This document shows positions 33,060-45,179 of a DNA stretch of 64,000 bases, piece after piece; positions within the stretch are counted from its first letter, which is position 1, and each line of letters opens with the position of its first letter. Below the pieces are notes generated by a model. It did no database searches. It was not told where the DNA came from and saw nothing but the letters and a program-made list of their open reading frames with translations. The stretch is from Cryptomeria japonica. Taxonomy: Eukaryota > Streptophyta > Pinopsida > Cupressales > Cupressaceae. The stretch spans positions 436,390,230 through 436,454,229 of the forward strand of contig NC_081407.1 in assembly GCF_030272615.1 (NCBI RefSeq), given 5' to 3'. The position numbers and the translations under genes are program-made.

Positions 33060-34433
33060 TTCACCATCACCATTTGATATTGTGGAAATGCTTTAGTGTC
33101 GTATAATAGATTATTAACTGCCTCAAATGTCGATTTCAGTGGAACACTCACACTCAAGGATTTAGAGGCACTCTTCTCAAGTATTGTGATTTGTACTTCT
33201 TGTTTTGCATTCGTTTCATTTGTATGAGGTTAAAAACTCAAAATATTACCAAATTCATGTTGCATTTGTATATTAGTTTGATCATTCGAGGTTGTAGCAG
33301 CTTCAAGCATGCTTCTATACTTGTCGGGAAATAATCTAGACACTTTACTGAAGAACTTATTCATTTTCTTTCTCATTTTTGGATTGCTAACAAACATTTT
33401 GACTTCATCTGAATCATCAAAATCTGATGAGGACTCTAATGGGCTATTTGGATCCATTTCTTGTTGAAGGTCTTGGTTTGACTCAAATCCTTGTATAAGG
33501 TTTTGTTCCTCTTATGATATTGGAGGTTGTCTATCATGTTACTGGTATACTTGATTGAAATCGAATGGTGCACTCCCTGATGGAGTTGGTGGAACACTTC
33601 TGAATCCTGGTTTCATTGGCACAAATATGAGTTCATAATATGGAGGCGGTCCTAATTGTACTGTCTCATATTGTGGTCCTGCATTTCTTGACAAGCCCAC
33701 ATTTTGATCGAGTGACTGAGTCCGATATTGTTACAATTGTGTATTTTATATGTTATCCATTGGAAATGACATGGCTTGATAGGTTGATTTGTGTGATTTC
33801 TTGGACTTAGACCTTGTTTCAATCGTCATGTCACTATGAAATGTATGTAACTAAGGCAACCTAGATGATTGACAATGCGACTAAATCTTTTTTGGTCTTT
33901 TTGAATTTTGGGAATGCCAATTAGATGCAACTAAATGCACCCTTAGCAAATGATAATGGAACTTAGGGTAAAAGTGCAACCTATGTTTTTGTTATTTTAG
34001 GAATTTTTTGGAAATGATATGCAATCTTAAGTAATGGTAATGCAACCTATGTTATTATTGTTTTTTAGGTTTGGACAAAACTTTGAAATGCAACCCTAAA
34101 GACGCTACCCTTGGGAAATTGAAATGAAGTCTAGACCTTAAAAGGACAAAGGACCAAATGACAATAGGCAAAATTTACAATGTCTCACCTATATGCTTGG
34201 ATACTAAGCTAGGTTTGACAAAAAGATATTTATAAGAGGACAAATGTTGGACAAGGTCAAGACTCCCCAACAATGACTTAGGGTTTAATCTAAAGTTTTA
34301 ATTTTTGAAGTTTGGGAAATCTAATTTGGGACTATTATTCAAGGGAACAATGATTATGACAATGGCCCAAGATACAATATGAAAATGACCTCAATATGTT
34401 CTATGACCTAGGGATAAGAAATGACCTAAGTAT
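33060..34433 (-). pseudogene. Array unit U7 (subtype A)
   Basis: The acidic/basic block is open at 33457-33230 (MDPNSPLESSSDFDDSDE onward) and stops at a TAA near 33230. The N-terminal block has stops near 33515-33540 and 33733. Subtype-A markers are QITLL coding near 33185, the Gly-Leu-Ser-Arg-Asn-Ala block and TTAAGTAATGG in the leader. Length is 1374 bp. Confidence 0.75.
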
Positions 34434-35797
34434 TTCACCACTCCCATTTGATCTTGTGGAAATGATTTAGTGTCATATAATGGATTATTAACTTCCTCAA
34501 ATGTTGATTTCAATGGAATACTCACACTCAAGGATTTAGAGGAACTCTTCTCAAGTAGTCTGACTGGTACTTCCTGCTGTGTATTCATTTCATCTAGATG
34601 AGGTACAAAACTCAAAAGATTACCAAATTCATGTTCTGTTTGTACATTAGTTTGATCATTCGAGGTTGTAGAAGCTTCAAGCATGCTTCTATACTTGTCA
34701 AGAAATAATCTAGACACTTTACTAAAGAACTTGTTCATTTTCTTTTCCATTTTTGGATTGCTAACGAACATTTCGACATCATCTGAATCATCATAATCTG
34801 ATGAGGAATCTGATGGGTTATTTGGATCCATTTATTGTTGAAGGTCTTGGTTTGACTCAAATCCTTGTATAAGGTTTTGTTCTTCATATGAAACTGGAGG
34901 TTGTGTGGCATGTTGCTGGGTTAATTGATTGAAATCGAATGATGCACTCCCTGATGGTGTTGGTGGAACACTTCCAAATCCTGGTTTCATTGGCACACAT
35001 ATGGGTTCATAATATGGAGGTGGTCCAAATTGTACTATCTCATATTGTGGTGGTACATTGCTTGACGAACCCACATTTGGATCAATTTACTGAGTTTGAT
35101 ATTGTTGCATTTGTGTGTTATCCATTGGAAAGGACATGGCTTGATACGTTGATTCATGTGATTTCTTGGATTTAGACCTTGTTTCAACTGGCATGTCACT
35201 ATGCAATGTATGTAACTAAGGCAACTTAGATGAATAACGACGCAACTAATTTTTTTTGGCCTTTTTGAATTTTGGGAATGACAATTAGATACAACTAAAT
35301 GCAACCTTAGGAAATGATAATGGAACTTAGGGTAAAAGTGCAACCTATGTTTTTGTTATTTTAGTAATTTTTTGGAAATGACATGCAATCTTATGTAAAG
35401 GTAATGCAACCTATGTTTTTGTTGTTTTTGAGGTTTGGAAAAACCATTGAAATGCAACCCTAAAGACGCGACCCTTGGGAAATTGAAATGAAGTCTAGAC
35501 CTTAAAAGGACAAAGGAACAAATGACAATAGGAAAAATTGACAATGTCTCGCCTATATGCTTGGATACTAAGCTAGGTTTGACAAAAGGATATTGACAAG
35601 AGGACAAATGTTGGACAAGGTCAAGACTCCCCAACAATGACTTAGGGTTTAATCTAATGTTTTGATTTTTGAAGTTTGGCAAACCTAATTTGGGACAATT
35701 ATGCAAGAGAACAATGATTATAACAATGACCCAAGATATGATATGAAACTAACCTCAAGATGTGTTATGACCTAGGGATATGAAATGACCTAAGGAT
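34434..35797 (-). pseudogene. Array unit U8 (subtype B)
   Basis: The C-terminal block is open over 34831-34391 and runs through the unit junction (MDPNNPSDSSSDYDDSDD to LSLGHRTY). The middle block is open at 35074-34832 and ends in a TAA that replaces the glutamine codon before MDPNN. Markers SSSNVPPQ, QHATQ, VPVRLL and TTATGTAA are subtype B. Confidence 0.8.
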
Positions 35798-37171
35798 TTC
35801 ACCATCACCATTTGATCTTGTGGAAATGATTTAGTGTCGTATAATGAATTATTAACTCCCTCAAATGTTGATTTAAATGGAACACTCACACTCAAGGATT
35901 TAGAGGCACTCTTCTCAAGTAGTGTGATTTGTACTTCTTGTTGTGCATTCATTTCATTTGGATGAGGTTCAAAACTCAAAATATTACCAAATTCATGTTG
36001 CGTTTGTATATTGGTTTGATCATTAGAGATTGTAGCAGCTTCAAGCATTCTTCTATACTTGTCAGGAAATAATCTAGATACTTTACTGAAGAACTTGTTC
36101 ATTTTCTTTTTCATTTTTGGATTGCTAAAAAACATTTCAACATCATCTGAATCATAAGAATCTGATGATGACTCTGATGGATTATTTGGATCCATTTCTT
36201 GTTGAAGGTCTTGGTTTGAATCAAATCCTTGTATAAGGTTTTGTTAGTCATATGACATTGGAGGTTGTATGTCATGTTTCTGGTATAATTGATTGAAATT
36301 GAATGGTGCACTCCATGACGGAGTTGGTGGAAAACTTCTGAATCCTAGTTTCATTGGCACATATATGAGTTCATAATATGAAGGTGGTCCAAATTGTACT
36401 ATCTCATATTGTGGTCGTGCATTTCTTGACAAACCCACATTTGGATTGAGTGACTAAGTCTGATATTGTTGCATTTGTGTGTTTTGTATGTTATACATTG
36501 GAAATGACATGGCTTGATAGGTTGATTCATGTGATTTCTTGGACTTAGAACTTGTTTCAATCGTCATGTCACTATGAAATGTATGTAACTAAGGCAACCT
36601 ATATGATTGACAATGCAACTAAATATTTTTTGGTCTTTTTGAATTTTGGGAATGACAATTAGATGCAACTAAATGCAACCTTAGCAAATGATAATGGAAC
36701 TTAGGGTAAAAGTGCAACCTATGCTTTTGTTATTTTAGGAATTTTTTGGAAATGATATGCAATCTTAAGTAATGGTAATGCAACCTATGTTATTGTTGCT
36801 TTTGAGGTTTGGAAAAACCTTTTAAATACAACCATAAAGACGCAACCCTTGGGAAATTGAAATGAATTTTAGGCCTTAAAAGGACAAAGGACCAAATGAT
36901 AACAGGACAAATTTACAATGTCTCACCTATACGCTTGGACACTAAAATAGGTTTGACAAAAGGATATTTATAAGAGGACAAATGTTGGATAAAGTTAGGA
37001 CTCCCCAACAATGACTTAGGGTTTAATCTAAAGTTTTGATTTTTGAAGTTTGGGAAATCTAATTTGGGAGTATTATTCAATGGAACAATAATTATGACAA
37101 TGACCCAATATACAATATTAAAATGTCCTCAATATGTGCTATGACCTAGGGATATGAAATGACCTAAGTAT
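35798..37171 (-). pseudogene. Array unit U9 (subtype A)
   Basis: The block at 36195-35755 is open from MDPNNPSESSSDSYDSDD through the unit junction. The block at 36438-36244 (MGLSRNARPQYEIVQ) ends in a TAG near 36246. Markers are QITLL, LSRNARPQ, QKHDIQ and leader TTAAGTAATGG, all subtype A. Length is 1374 bp. Confidence 0.8.
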
Positions 37172-38515
37172 TTCACCATTACCATTTGATCTTGTGGAAA
37201 TTATTTAGTGTCATATAATGGATTATTAACTACCTCAAATGTTGATTTCAATGGAATATTCACACTTAAGGATTTAGAGGAACTCTTCTCAAGTAGTGTG
37301 ATTGGTACTTCCTATTGTGCATTCATTTCATCTGGATGAGGTACAAAAATCAAAAGATTACCAAATTCATGTTGTGTTTGTACATTAGTTTGATTATTCG
37401 AGGTTGTAGAAGCTTCAAGCATGCTTCTATACTTCTTAGGAAATAATCTAGACACTTTACTGAAGAACTTGTTCATTTTCTTTTCCATTTTTGGATTGCT
37501 AACAAACATTTCGACATCATCTGAATCTGATGGGTTATTTCGATCCATTTCTTGTTGAAGGTCATGGTTTGACTCAAATACTTGTATAAGGTTTTGTTCC
37601 TCATATGACATTAGAGGTTGTGTAGCATGGTGCCGGTTTAATTGATTGAAATGGAATGGTTCACTCTCTGATGGTGTTGGTGGAACACTTCCAAATCCTG
37701 ATTTCATTGCAACAAATATGGGTTCATAATATGGAGGTGGTCCCAATTGTACTATCTCATATTGTGGTGGTGCATTGCTTGACGAACCCACATTTGGATC
37801 GAGTGACTGAGTCTGATATTGTTGCATTTGTGTGTTATCCATTGGAAGTGATATGGCTTGATACGTTGATTCATGTGATTTCTTGGACTTAGACCTTGTT
37901 TCAACTGGCATGTCACTATGCAATGTATGTAACTAAGGCAACCTAGATGATTCACGATGCAACTAAATTTTTTTTGGCCTTTTTGAATTTTGGGAATGAC
38001 AATTAGATGCAATTAAATGCAACCTTAGCAAATGATAATGGAACTTAGGGTAAAAGTGCAACCTATGTTTTTGTTATTTTAGGAATCTTTTGGAAATGAT
38101 ATGCAATTTTATGTAATGGTAATGCAACCTATGTTTTTGTTGTTTTTGAGGTTTGGAAAACCCTTTGAAATGCAACCCTAAAGACGCGACCCTTAGGAAA
38201 TTGAAATGAAGTCTAGACCTTAAAAGGACAAAGGACCAAATGATAATAGGACAAATTGAGTGTGTCTCACCTATATTCTTGGATAATAAGCTAGGTTTGA
38301 CAAAAGGATATTGATAAGAGGATAAATGTTGGACAAGGTCAAGACTCCCCAACAATGACTTAGGGTTTAATCTAATGTTTTGATTTTTGAAGTTTGGCAA
38401 ACCTAATTTGGGACTATTATGCAAGAGAACAATGATTATTATAATGACCCAAGATATGATATGAAACTAACTTGAAGATGTGCTATGACCTAGGGATATG
38501 AAATGACCTAAGGAT
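37172..38515 (-). pseudogene. Array unit U10 (subtype B), longest open gag-N frame
   Basis: The best-preserved copy: 203 codons are open at 37923-37312. They begin MHSDMPVETRSKSKKSHEST and pass the acidic tract, the basic KKMNKFFSKVSRLFPKKYRS segment and DEMNAQ before a TAG. That TAG replaces a glutamine codon that other units keep. Markers SSSNAPPQ, HHATQ and leader TTATGTAATGG are subtype B. Because of its length this copy is the best guide to the ancestral gag N-terminus. Confidence 0.85.
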
Positions 38516-39769
38516 TTCACCATCACCATTTGATCTTGTGGAAATGATTGAGTGTCGTATAATGGATTATGAACTGCCTCAAATGTTGATTTCAATGAAA
38601 CACTCACACTCAAGGATTTAGAGACACTCTTCTCAAGTAGTGTTCGAGGTTGTAGCGGCTTCAAGCATGCTTCTATACTTGTTGGGAAATAATCTAGATA
38701 CTTTACTGAAGAGCTTGTTCTTTTTCTTTTTCTTTTTTGGATTGCTAACAAACATTTCAACATCATCTGAATCATCAGAATCTGTCGACGACTCTGATGG
38801 GTTATTTGGATCCATTTCTTGTTGAAGGTCTTGGTTTGAGTCAAATCCTTGTATAAGGTTTTGTTCCTCATATGACATTGGAGGTTGTGTGGCATGTTGT
38901 CAATTTAATTCATTGAAATCGAATGCTGCACTCCCTGATGGTATTGGTGGAACACTTCCAAATCCTGGTTTCATTGGCACAAATATGGGTTCGTAATATG
39001 GAGGTGGTCTCAATTGTACTGTCTCATATTGTGGTGGTGCATTTTGTGACGAACCCACATTTGGATCGAGTGATTGAGTTTGATATTGTTGCATTTGTGT
39101 GTTATCCATTGGGAAGGACATGGCTAGATACGTTGATTCATGTGATTTCACCGGCATGTCATTGTGCAATGTATGTAACTAAGGCAATCTAGATGATGGA
39201 GGATGCAACAAAAGTTTTTTTGGTCTTTTTGAATTTTGGGAATGACAATTAGATGCAACTAAATGCAACCTTAGCTAATGATAATTGAACTTAGGGTAAA
39301 AGTTCAGCCTATGTTTTTGTTATTTTAGGAATTTTTTTCAAATAATATGCAATCTTATGTAATGGTAATGAAACCTATGTTTTTTTTTTTGTTTTTTTTT
39401 TTGAGGTTTGGAAAAACCTTTGAAATGCAACCCTAAAGACGCGACCCTTAGGAAATTGAAATGAAGTCTCGACCTTAAAAGGACAAAGGACCAAATTATA
39501 ATATGACAAATTGACAATGTCTCACCTATATGCTTGGATACTAAGCTAGGTTTGCCAAAAGGATATTGATAAGAGAACAAATGTTGGACAAGGTCAAGAC
39601 TCCCCAACAATGACTTACGGTTTAATCTAAAGTTTTGATTTTTGAAGTTTGGCAAACTTAATTTGGGACTATTATGCAAAGGAACAATGATTATGACAAT
39701 GACCCAAGATACGATATGAAAATGACCTCAAGATGTGCTATGACCTAGGGATATGAAATGACCTAAGGA
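38516..39769 (-). pseudogene. Array unit U11, original upstream junction, internally deleted
   Basis: The rightmost unit. Its leader continues into unique sequence at about 39769 rather than into another gag copy, so it preserves the original 5' junction. The N-terminal block is open at 39169-38900 and has lost the TRSKSK segment (MPVKSHESTY). The acidic/basic block is open at 38878-38633. A deletion near 38642 removes over 100 bp found in complete units, so the frame changes. The basic tract has become Lys-rich (NPKKKKKKNKLF). Confidence 0.8.
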
Positions 39770-40712
39770 TATGAAATGACCTAGTGATGTGAGCTTAGTG
39801 ATATAAATGCAAATGTATGACAATGTGAACTTAAGACAAACCTAGGGTTTAGACTATGCCATGATATTGACCTAATGCAAGGAAATTATTTGTGAGATAC
39901 CTAGTTTGATTATGATAATGATAATGCAAAGAAGATTTAGTGAAATGATTTTAAACCTTAGTGCAAAATGAGGACGCTAAAATGAAAGGTAATTTCTATG
40001 GGTCCTAAGACCTAAGGTTGGACTATGCAAAGGATAACCCTAAGTGACATACATGTTGAAACAAAGATATCCAATATTTTGACAAGCCATGTTCAAATGT
40101 TGGATGAATACTTGGACAAAGTTTGGACCTTTGTTTGGACTTTGTTTTGATTTGAAACTTGTGTTTGACTTGTTGGAATTTGTTTGAACTTTGATAACCA
40201 AGGTTGTTTATGACCACTTGTGAGAATTGTTTTTGATTGAACTTTTAACAAGAAAAGAAGACAAAATGTTTGTTTGACTTTGACACAAGACAATCATGCA
40301 CCTTTGACAATAAATCTTAAGGCTGACAAGGACAATAGTTGTTGGATCTCACTTGGTTTCCTAAATACGCTTACTTAAAGTGGATACTTAGATGCTTGAC
40401 CCCACTAGCTCCACTCCATGACACTCACTTCTCCGGGAAAGCCAAGCATCATTTCCCATGAAAACTCCCCATGGTGAACTTTGTATCACTAATAAGAGCC
40501 GTAAGAACATGAGACATCATCAGAGGTCTGACCTCTTGTACCAACAACTAGAAGGTTTTTAGTCTCTAGGCACAAAGGTTTTTAGTCAAGGCATCTGGTC
40601 GGGTGGCTATACATGCAGCATTTCGGTCCATTAAGGAGGCCTCCCAGCCTATAGAGTTTGCGCTCTACAAATTTTCACATGCCACAGACACTGAGGGAGA
40701 CTTACGTTGGTA
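39770..40712 (-). other. Unique leader of the gypsy element
   Basis: Sequence between the first gag unit and the LTR, on the minus strand. The array-side end repeats the phrase ATATGAAATGACCTA three times (39740-39785), which is where the tandem duplication recombined. No protein of note is encoded; short frames at 40023-40293 show no motif. I did not find a convincing primer binding site, so the LTR edge is approximate. Confidence 0.5.
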
Positions 40713-43700
40713 TGACACATCGACACCCGTCGCTTGCAACTTTCGTCATAAACACATTTATTTATAATGGTTCAGAAGAGCTTGGCCTTAGGCTGTTACC
40801 ACTTGGGTTGTTCTCTCTCACTGAGCCTTAAGGGATTCTCGGGAGGCATGCCCTCTATAGGTTACCACACACAAAGCATCTATGAAAACAAATCAAGCAC
40901 TTGTTCATTAACCTTAAGAAATTGAAGTGTGAGATAATCTAGAAATCACAAACACTCTATTTTTTATAAGACTCTTTGACCACGTCTTGCACCAAATCAA
41001 TTAGTAGTTTCAAGAGATTATGATCTTCGACACATGAAAATGGATTCCACAAGAGGGATAAATAAGATGGAAAACTCAAAAATCAGTCTCCAAAATAAAA
41101 AAGCCAATTTAAAAAAAAACACTGCCCATACTAAAATATAATTAACAAATTAAAATCTAAACTAGCAAATTAAAATATAATTCTAATTACCAAATTAAAA
41201 AAAAATCTAAACTAACAAATTTAAAAAATCCAATTCTAATTACCAAATTAAAATCTAAATTAACTAACAAATTAAAAATATAAACTAAATAAACTAATTA
41301 AAACAAAGTAAAAATTAAAACTGAATACTAATTAAAAACTAAACTAGAAAACCATTAAAACTAAATACTTATCTAAAATTAAACTAATAAACACAACTAA
41401 AAAAACTAAAACAAAATTCTAAACTAATAAAATAATAATTAAAAACTAAAACTAAAACTAAATTCTAACTTAAAAACTAAAACTTCATACTAATTAAGTA
41501 AAACTAAAAACTTAAGACTTAAAACTAATACAAGAAGCCCCACGTTTCTTTTTGTAGATTTTTGTTTTTAAATATTCTTCTTGCAGATTTGAAACGTTGT
41601 TTTGAAAGGAAGGCATGCATGCAAAATATGTAGTAGAGAAAGGCGTTAAAATTGATTGAAAAACTGTTGGAAATGCATTGGCATGTAGGCAAGGTGTATT
41701 GACAACAAAAATTGTATAGAAATGCTTTATTGGTAACGAGAAATGTTATGAACAGCAATAGTTTGATGAAGAAAGCAGATGATAAAATGTTTGTAAGCAG
41801 ATTTTTAAGAGATTTGATAAAATAACTCATTGAAATGTCATCGTGTTTGCATAAAAATCCATTTCACTAAACAAAACCAAGATATATCTAATGTAAATAA
41901 GATCATTCGAATGCATGGATTTAGCATTGAATGTGTTGTTCTCCCTGTAAGAAAACACACATGCAAAGCTAATATTTTCACTGAAACATCATAGAGATGT
42001 CTATTTTCTTCAAATTCAATCTGCAAACACCTCAAAAACACTCAAAAGACAACAAATTTAGTTAGTTCACGTTAGGTTCACCAAAAAATGTACGCAAGAA
42101 AATACACATAAATAGATAAAATCAAACACATTCAGAACAAGGTCATCAAAAGCATAAAACCATCCAAGCTCCTTTGACGAAGCCCTCACTGCTCCTTTCT
42201 TGTCTAGTTATGTTGGTATGTTGGCTCAATCCATTATGCAACTCATATGAAGCAAAGGAAAAAGCGTACTCGGCGAGAATACTGGAAGATTTAATAGTAT
42301 ATGGATTAAACAAAATGATAGTGTAAATGTAAACTGCTAAGATGTCAAAATGAGGAAACAAGAACCTAATTTATAGACTTTGAGATCACATTGAATGGAC
42401 AAGATCAACTCAATCCAATGGTTGAGATTTCATGCAAGAATGAGTTAAAAGGGAAATTACCAGTAGAAGTGAAGAGAAAAAGGCATTAAATCAAAAAGAA
42501 AATGGAAACTTCCATTTGTACTCAAAATATTCCATTTAAACAAGAATGAGGTGGAATTAATAATTTAAAATTGTTAATTCCACTCATTACTCAAATTAGC
42601 CAATTAATAAAAAATATTAATTGTAGAAAAAAGTGAAAGAATAAATAAATATTCATTTATTTATTGAAAAGGGAGGACATGTTAGCAAGAAAGGGGATTG
42701 ATTAATTATTTAATTAATCAACCTAGGGGAAATGATTTGAAAAATTTAAGATATCAACTCGATTGTTGGATTAGGTCCTAATAGTGATGATTGATTGGCT
42801 TATAATTGATAAAAATTAATGACAATTATTGATAATGTTTTTGATAAGAGACTGATAAGATCGATTGATAAAGTGCCATGAAAGGTAGATAGTGTGTCAT
42901 AGAGGACTAATTGAAATTGATTCATAATTAATGACCGATTAATTATCAACAAAGAGGGAATTGAGTCTAATTGTCAAGATGAGACCAATTCGAATGATTT
43001 GAAAATGATAAAATGCCAATCATAATGATTTAAGACCAAATGCGAATGAACAAGATCGATTAGGGTTGGATTTGAAATGAACTAAAACTAGAGGCATGAC
43101 ACAGTGTCAACATATGATGAAGATCAAATGTGACATAGAAGGCATGTTAAAAATTAGGTTAGCGACCTAGGAGTGATGACCAATTTTGAGTGTCTACAAG
43201 AATAATTAAGGGCCCACTTTTATGATGTTTAGAAGTAAGACAAGGGAATTTAGATTTAATTGAATCAATTAAATGCTTAAGGGAAAATTTGAATTTGCAC
43301 AAGATTAATTTAATTTTAAAAATTAGGGTTGGTTGCATAAACCGCTTAATTTTAAAAATTTAAATTTGAAAATTTGAATGTTGTAAGGAGGGAAAGTGAA
43401 TTTTTCAATTGAAGAAAGGACCCAAAACTGAAAATTAATTCAAGATCTACACAATCCACAAGTTCAATTTTAAAATTAAAAATTAGGGTTTTTTTATTTA
43501 ACCACTTAATTTAAAAAAATTTAAAAAATTGAACACGCAAATAAAAACTTGAATTGTAAAATTGAAGAGTTCCCAGATCCTAGACAATTAATCCAATTTA
43601 GACAAATCACAAGCTCAATTTTGAATCTAAAAATTAGGGTTTTTATGAATTTAACCTCTAAACTTTTGAAAATTGCAAGGAAATTAAGCTTGTAATTGAA

Positions 43701-44961
43701 AATTTGAATTTTAAATGGCATACACTCAAATTTGAAAATAAAAATCAGAATTAAGGGTGTAAGGAGTCAGGTTAACCAAAATGTAAAGTGGAAAATTGGG
43801 AGCTTAGCAAATCCACCACGTAGAAGGGAGGATTCACTAAGCTCAATTTTCTCTTGAGGGGACTTTGCATTCAAAAGAGGGGATGAATCTACTAGATCCA
43901 ATCCTAAATGATGCAAGGACTGAATACTAAGTAGATTGGTTGTGATTGGGATGCAATTGACCCTCTTTGGTAAGTGGATTAGTTGAATTAAGACAAAGTG
44001 TTGAAAATGAAGACAAAGTATGCGAAAACAACGAGCTACAGATTCAGGATTCAGTCGTGCGCTTGGATCTGAGAAGTTTGAGATGATTCGGAGCTTGTCT
44101 ATGAAATCTGCCAAAAGTTGCAGGGATCATGTGTCCAGACTAGGTCACCCTCCTATTGGTCCTCCTAATTTTTTTGCATGTCGAAAATGATTTTTCCATC
44201 TCTGCAAATAAAGCTTAAATCCAGAAGTACAATTGAACACCTTCTTTCTGCACATAGAAGAGAGGGAAATGAGTTGGGAATAGGGGTTTGCCTTCAGGTC
44301 AAACCCCAATTTTGGAATTAACCAAGTGGTTGAAATAATGTAATTTAAATGAGTGAAAGTAGAAATCCTCCTCTTTGAGGGGATGTTGAATTGCTTGAAA
44401 ATGAAATGCTTATACCTCCTTGTGAAGTTTTTCTTGCCTCCACATGCAATTATGATTAGGCTATTGATCTCCTCTTCAATGCTTGAAATCTCGACTCTAT
44501 TGTTGCTCCAAAGCTTGAAGGAAGACTGAAAATGCTCAATTTCTCTTGAATGATTGAATGCTTGATCTCTTGGATGCTTGATAATGACTGTGGGATTTCA
44601 TGAGATAATCGAATGTCAAATGAGAGGGGAATCCCTCCTATATACTTGCCTGTAGGATTAATTGATTAATTTTCTGACATGAGATGACATAGAGGGGATT
44701 TTCATGCTTCAAATTTGAGTTAGGAGAGGAAGAGGGGTCCAAGATAGGTCCCCATTAAGGGGGACCAGGGTACCATGCCCTGGTCCTGCCCTAATTTGGG
44801 GCAAGATCAAGGTGCAAGCAGGGTGCATTACTGAGTTGCATGAAGATTTTTGATATGTATGAGCATAATCAGGTATCCGATCAGGCCGAGGGGCACAAAC
44901 ACTAAGGCAAAGACCCAAATGTAGTCGAAAATTGCAAGGGGTGCAATTTTAGGACGTTACA
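40713..44961 (-). repeat. Long (about 4.2 kb) LTR of the gypsy element
   Basis: The outer edge is clear: the minus strand starts TGTAACGTCCTAAAATTGCA at 44961, a typical LTR start. The inner edge is a proposal (TGACACATCG at 40713 on the plus strand). LTRs of several kilobases occur in Tat/Ogre-type elements. The inside is very AT-rich: 41090-41530 is an AAACTAAAA-type low-complexity run and 43320-43720 is another. The minus strand has a TATA-like GTATATAG at 44645-44638. No real gene is visible. The partner LTR would lie left of the window. Confidence 0.5.
41100..41530. repeat. A-rich low-complexity repeat (AAACTAAAA type)
   Basis: Plus strand is almost entirely A with interspersed CTAA, AATTAAAA and AAACTAAAA phrases. 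It is a degenerate short tandem repeat within the gypsy LTR and has no coding content. Confidence 0.85.
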
Positions 44962-45179
44962 ATCACATAATAATTTTCAACTGCACATTATTTTTATTTT
45001 AGTTCCATAGGACACCCATGACCCAGGAAGTTTTGCAAGGTTCCTATCTAAAGATAATCATAATGTAGGTTGAAATGTGTCTATGGCCCTGTTGTCACTC
45101 AAGAGAACTACTGACAAAGATGAAAGAAAGAGAAGTAAAAAAATAAAAAAAATGAAACAAACTTTAGTGAACATGGAGG

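Larger units (their letters stand above)
3711..39769 (-). repeat. Tandem array of 11 gag-leader units inside a gypsy element, interrupted three times
   Basis: Eleven head-to-tail copies of a segment of about 1.37 kb: roughly 600 bp of untranslated leader followed on the minus strand by roughly 740 bp of gag N-terminus. Landmarks recur once per unit: the gag start region (MPVETRSKSK), the internal MDPNNP, the unit end KSLGHF, and leader phrases such as GGACCAAATGACAATAGG. Eight units (U1, U3, U5-U10) are 1344-1380 bp once insertions are removed; U4 (1271) and U11 (1254) carry internal deletions, and U2 has lost an unknown amount at its insertion. U1 at the left is followed by unique gag; U11 at the right is preceded by unique leader. 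The array therefore arose by duplication inside one element. Element 1, the CACTA-ended insert and Element 2 landed in it later. Confidence 0.9.

Noticed and set aside
22814-39192. Recurrent plus-strand frames of about 78 codons starting MVHSLMVLVEH
   Set aside because: They recur once per array unit exactly opposite the gag-N frame and have no independent conservation.
40380-40720. Candidate primer binding sites for the gypsy element
   Set aside because: No stretch beside a TG/CA LTR edge matched a tRNA end I could recognise, so the inner LTR edge stays approximate.
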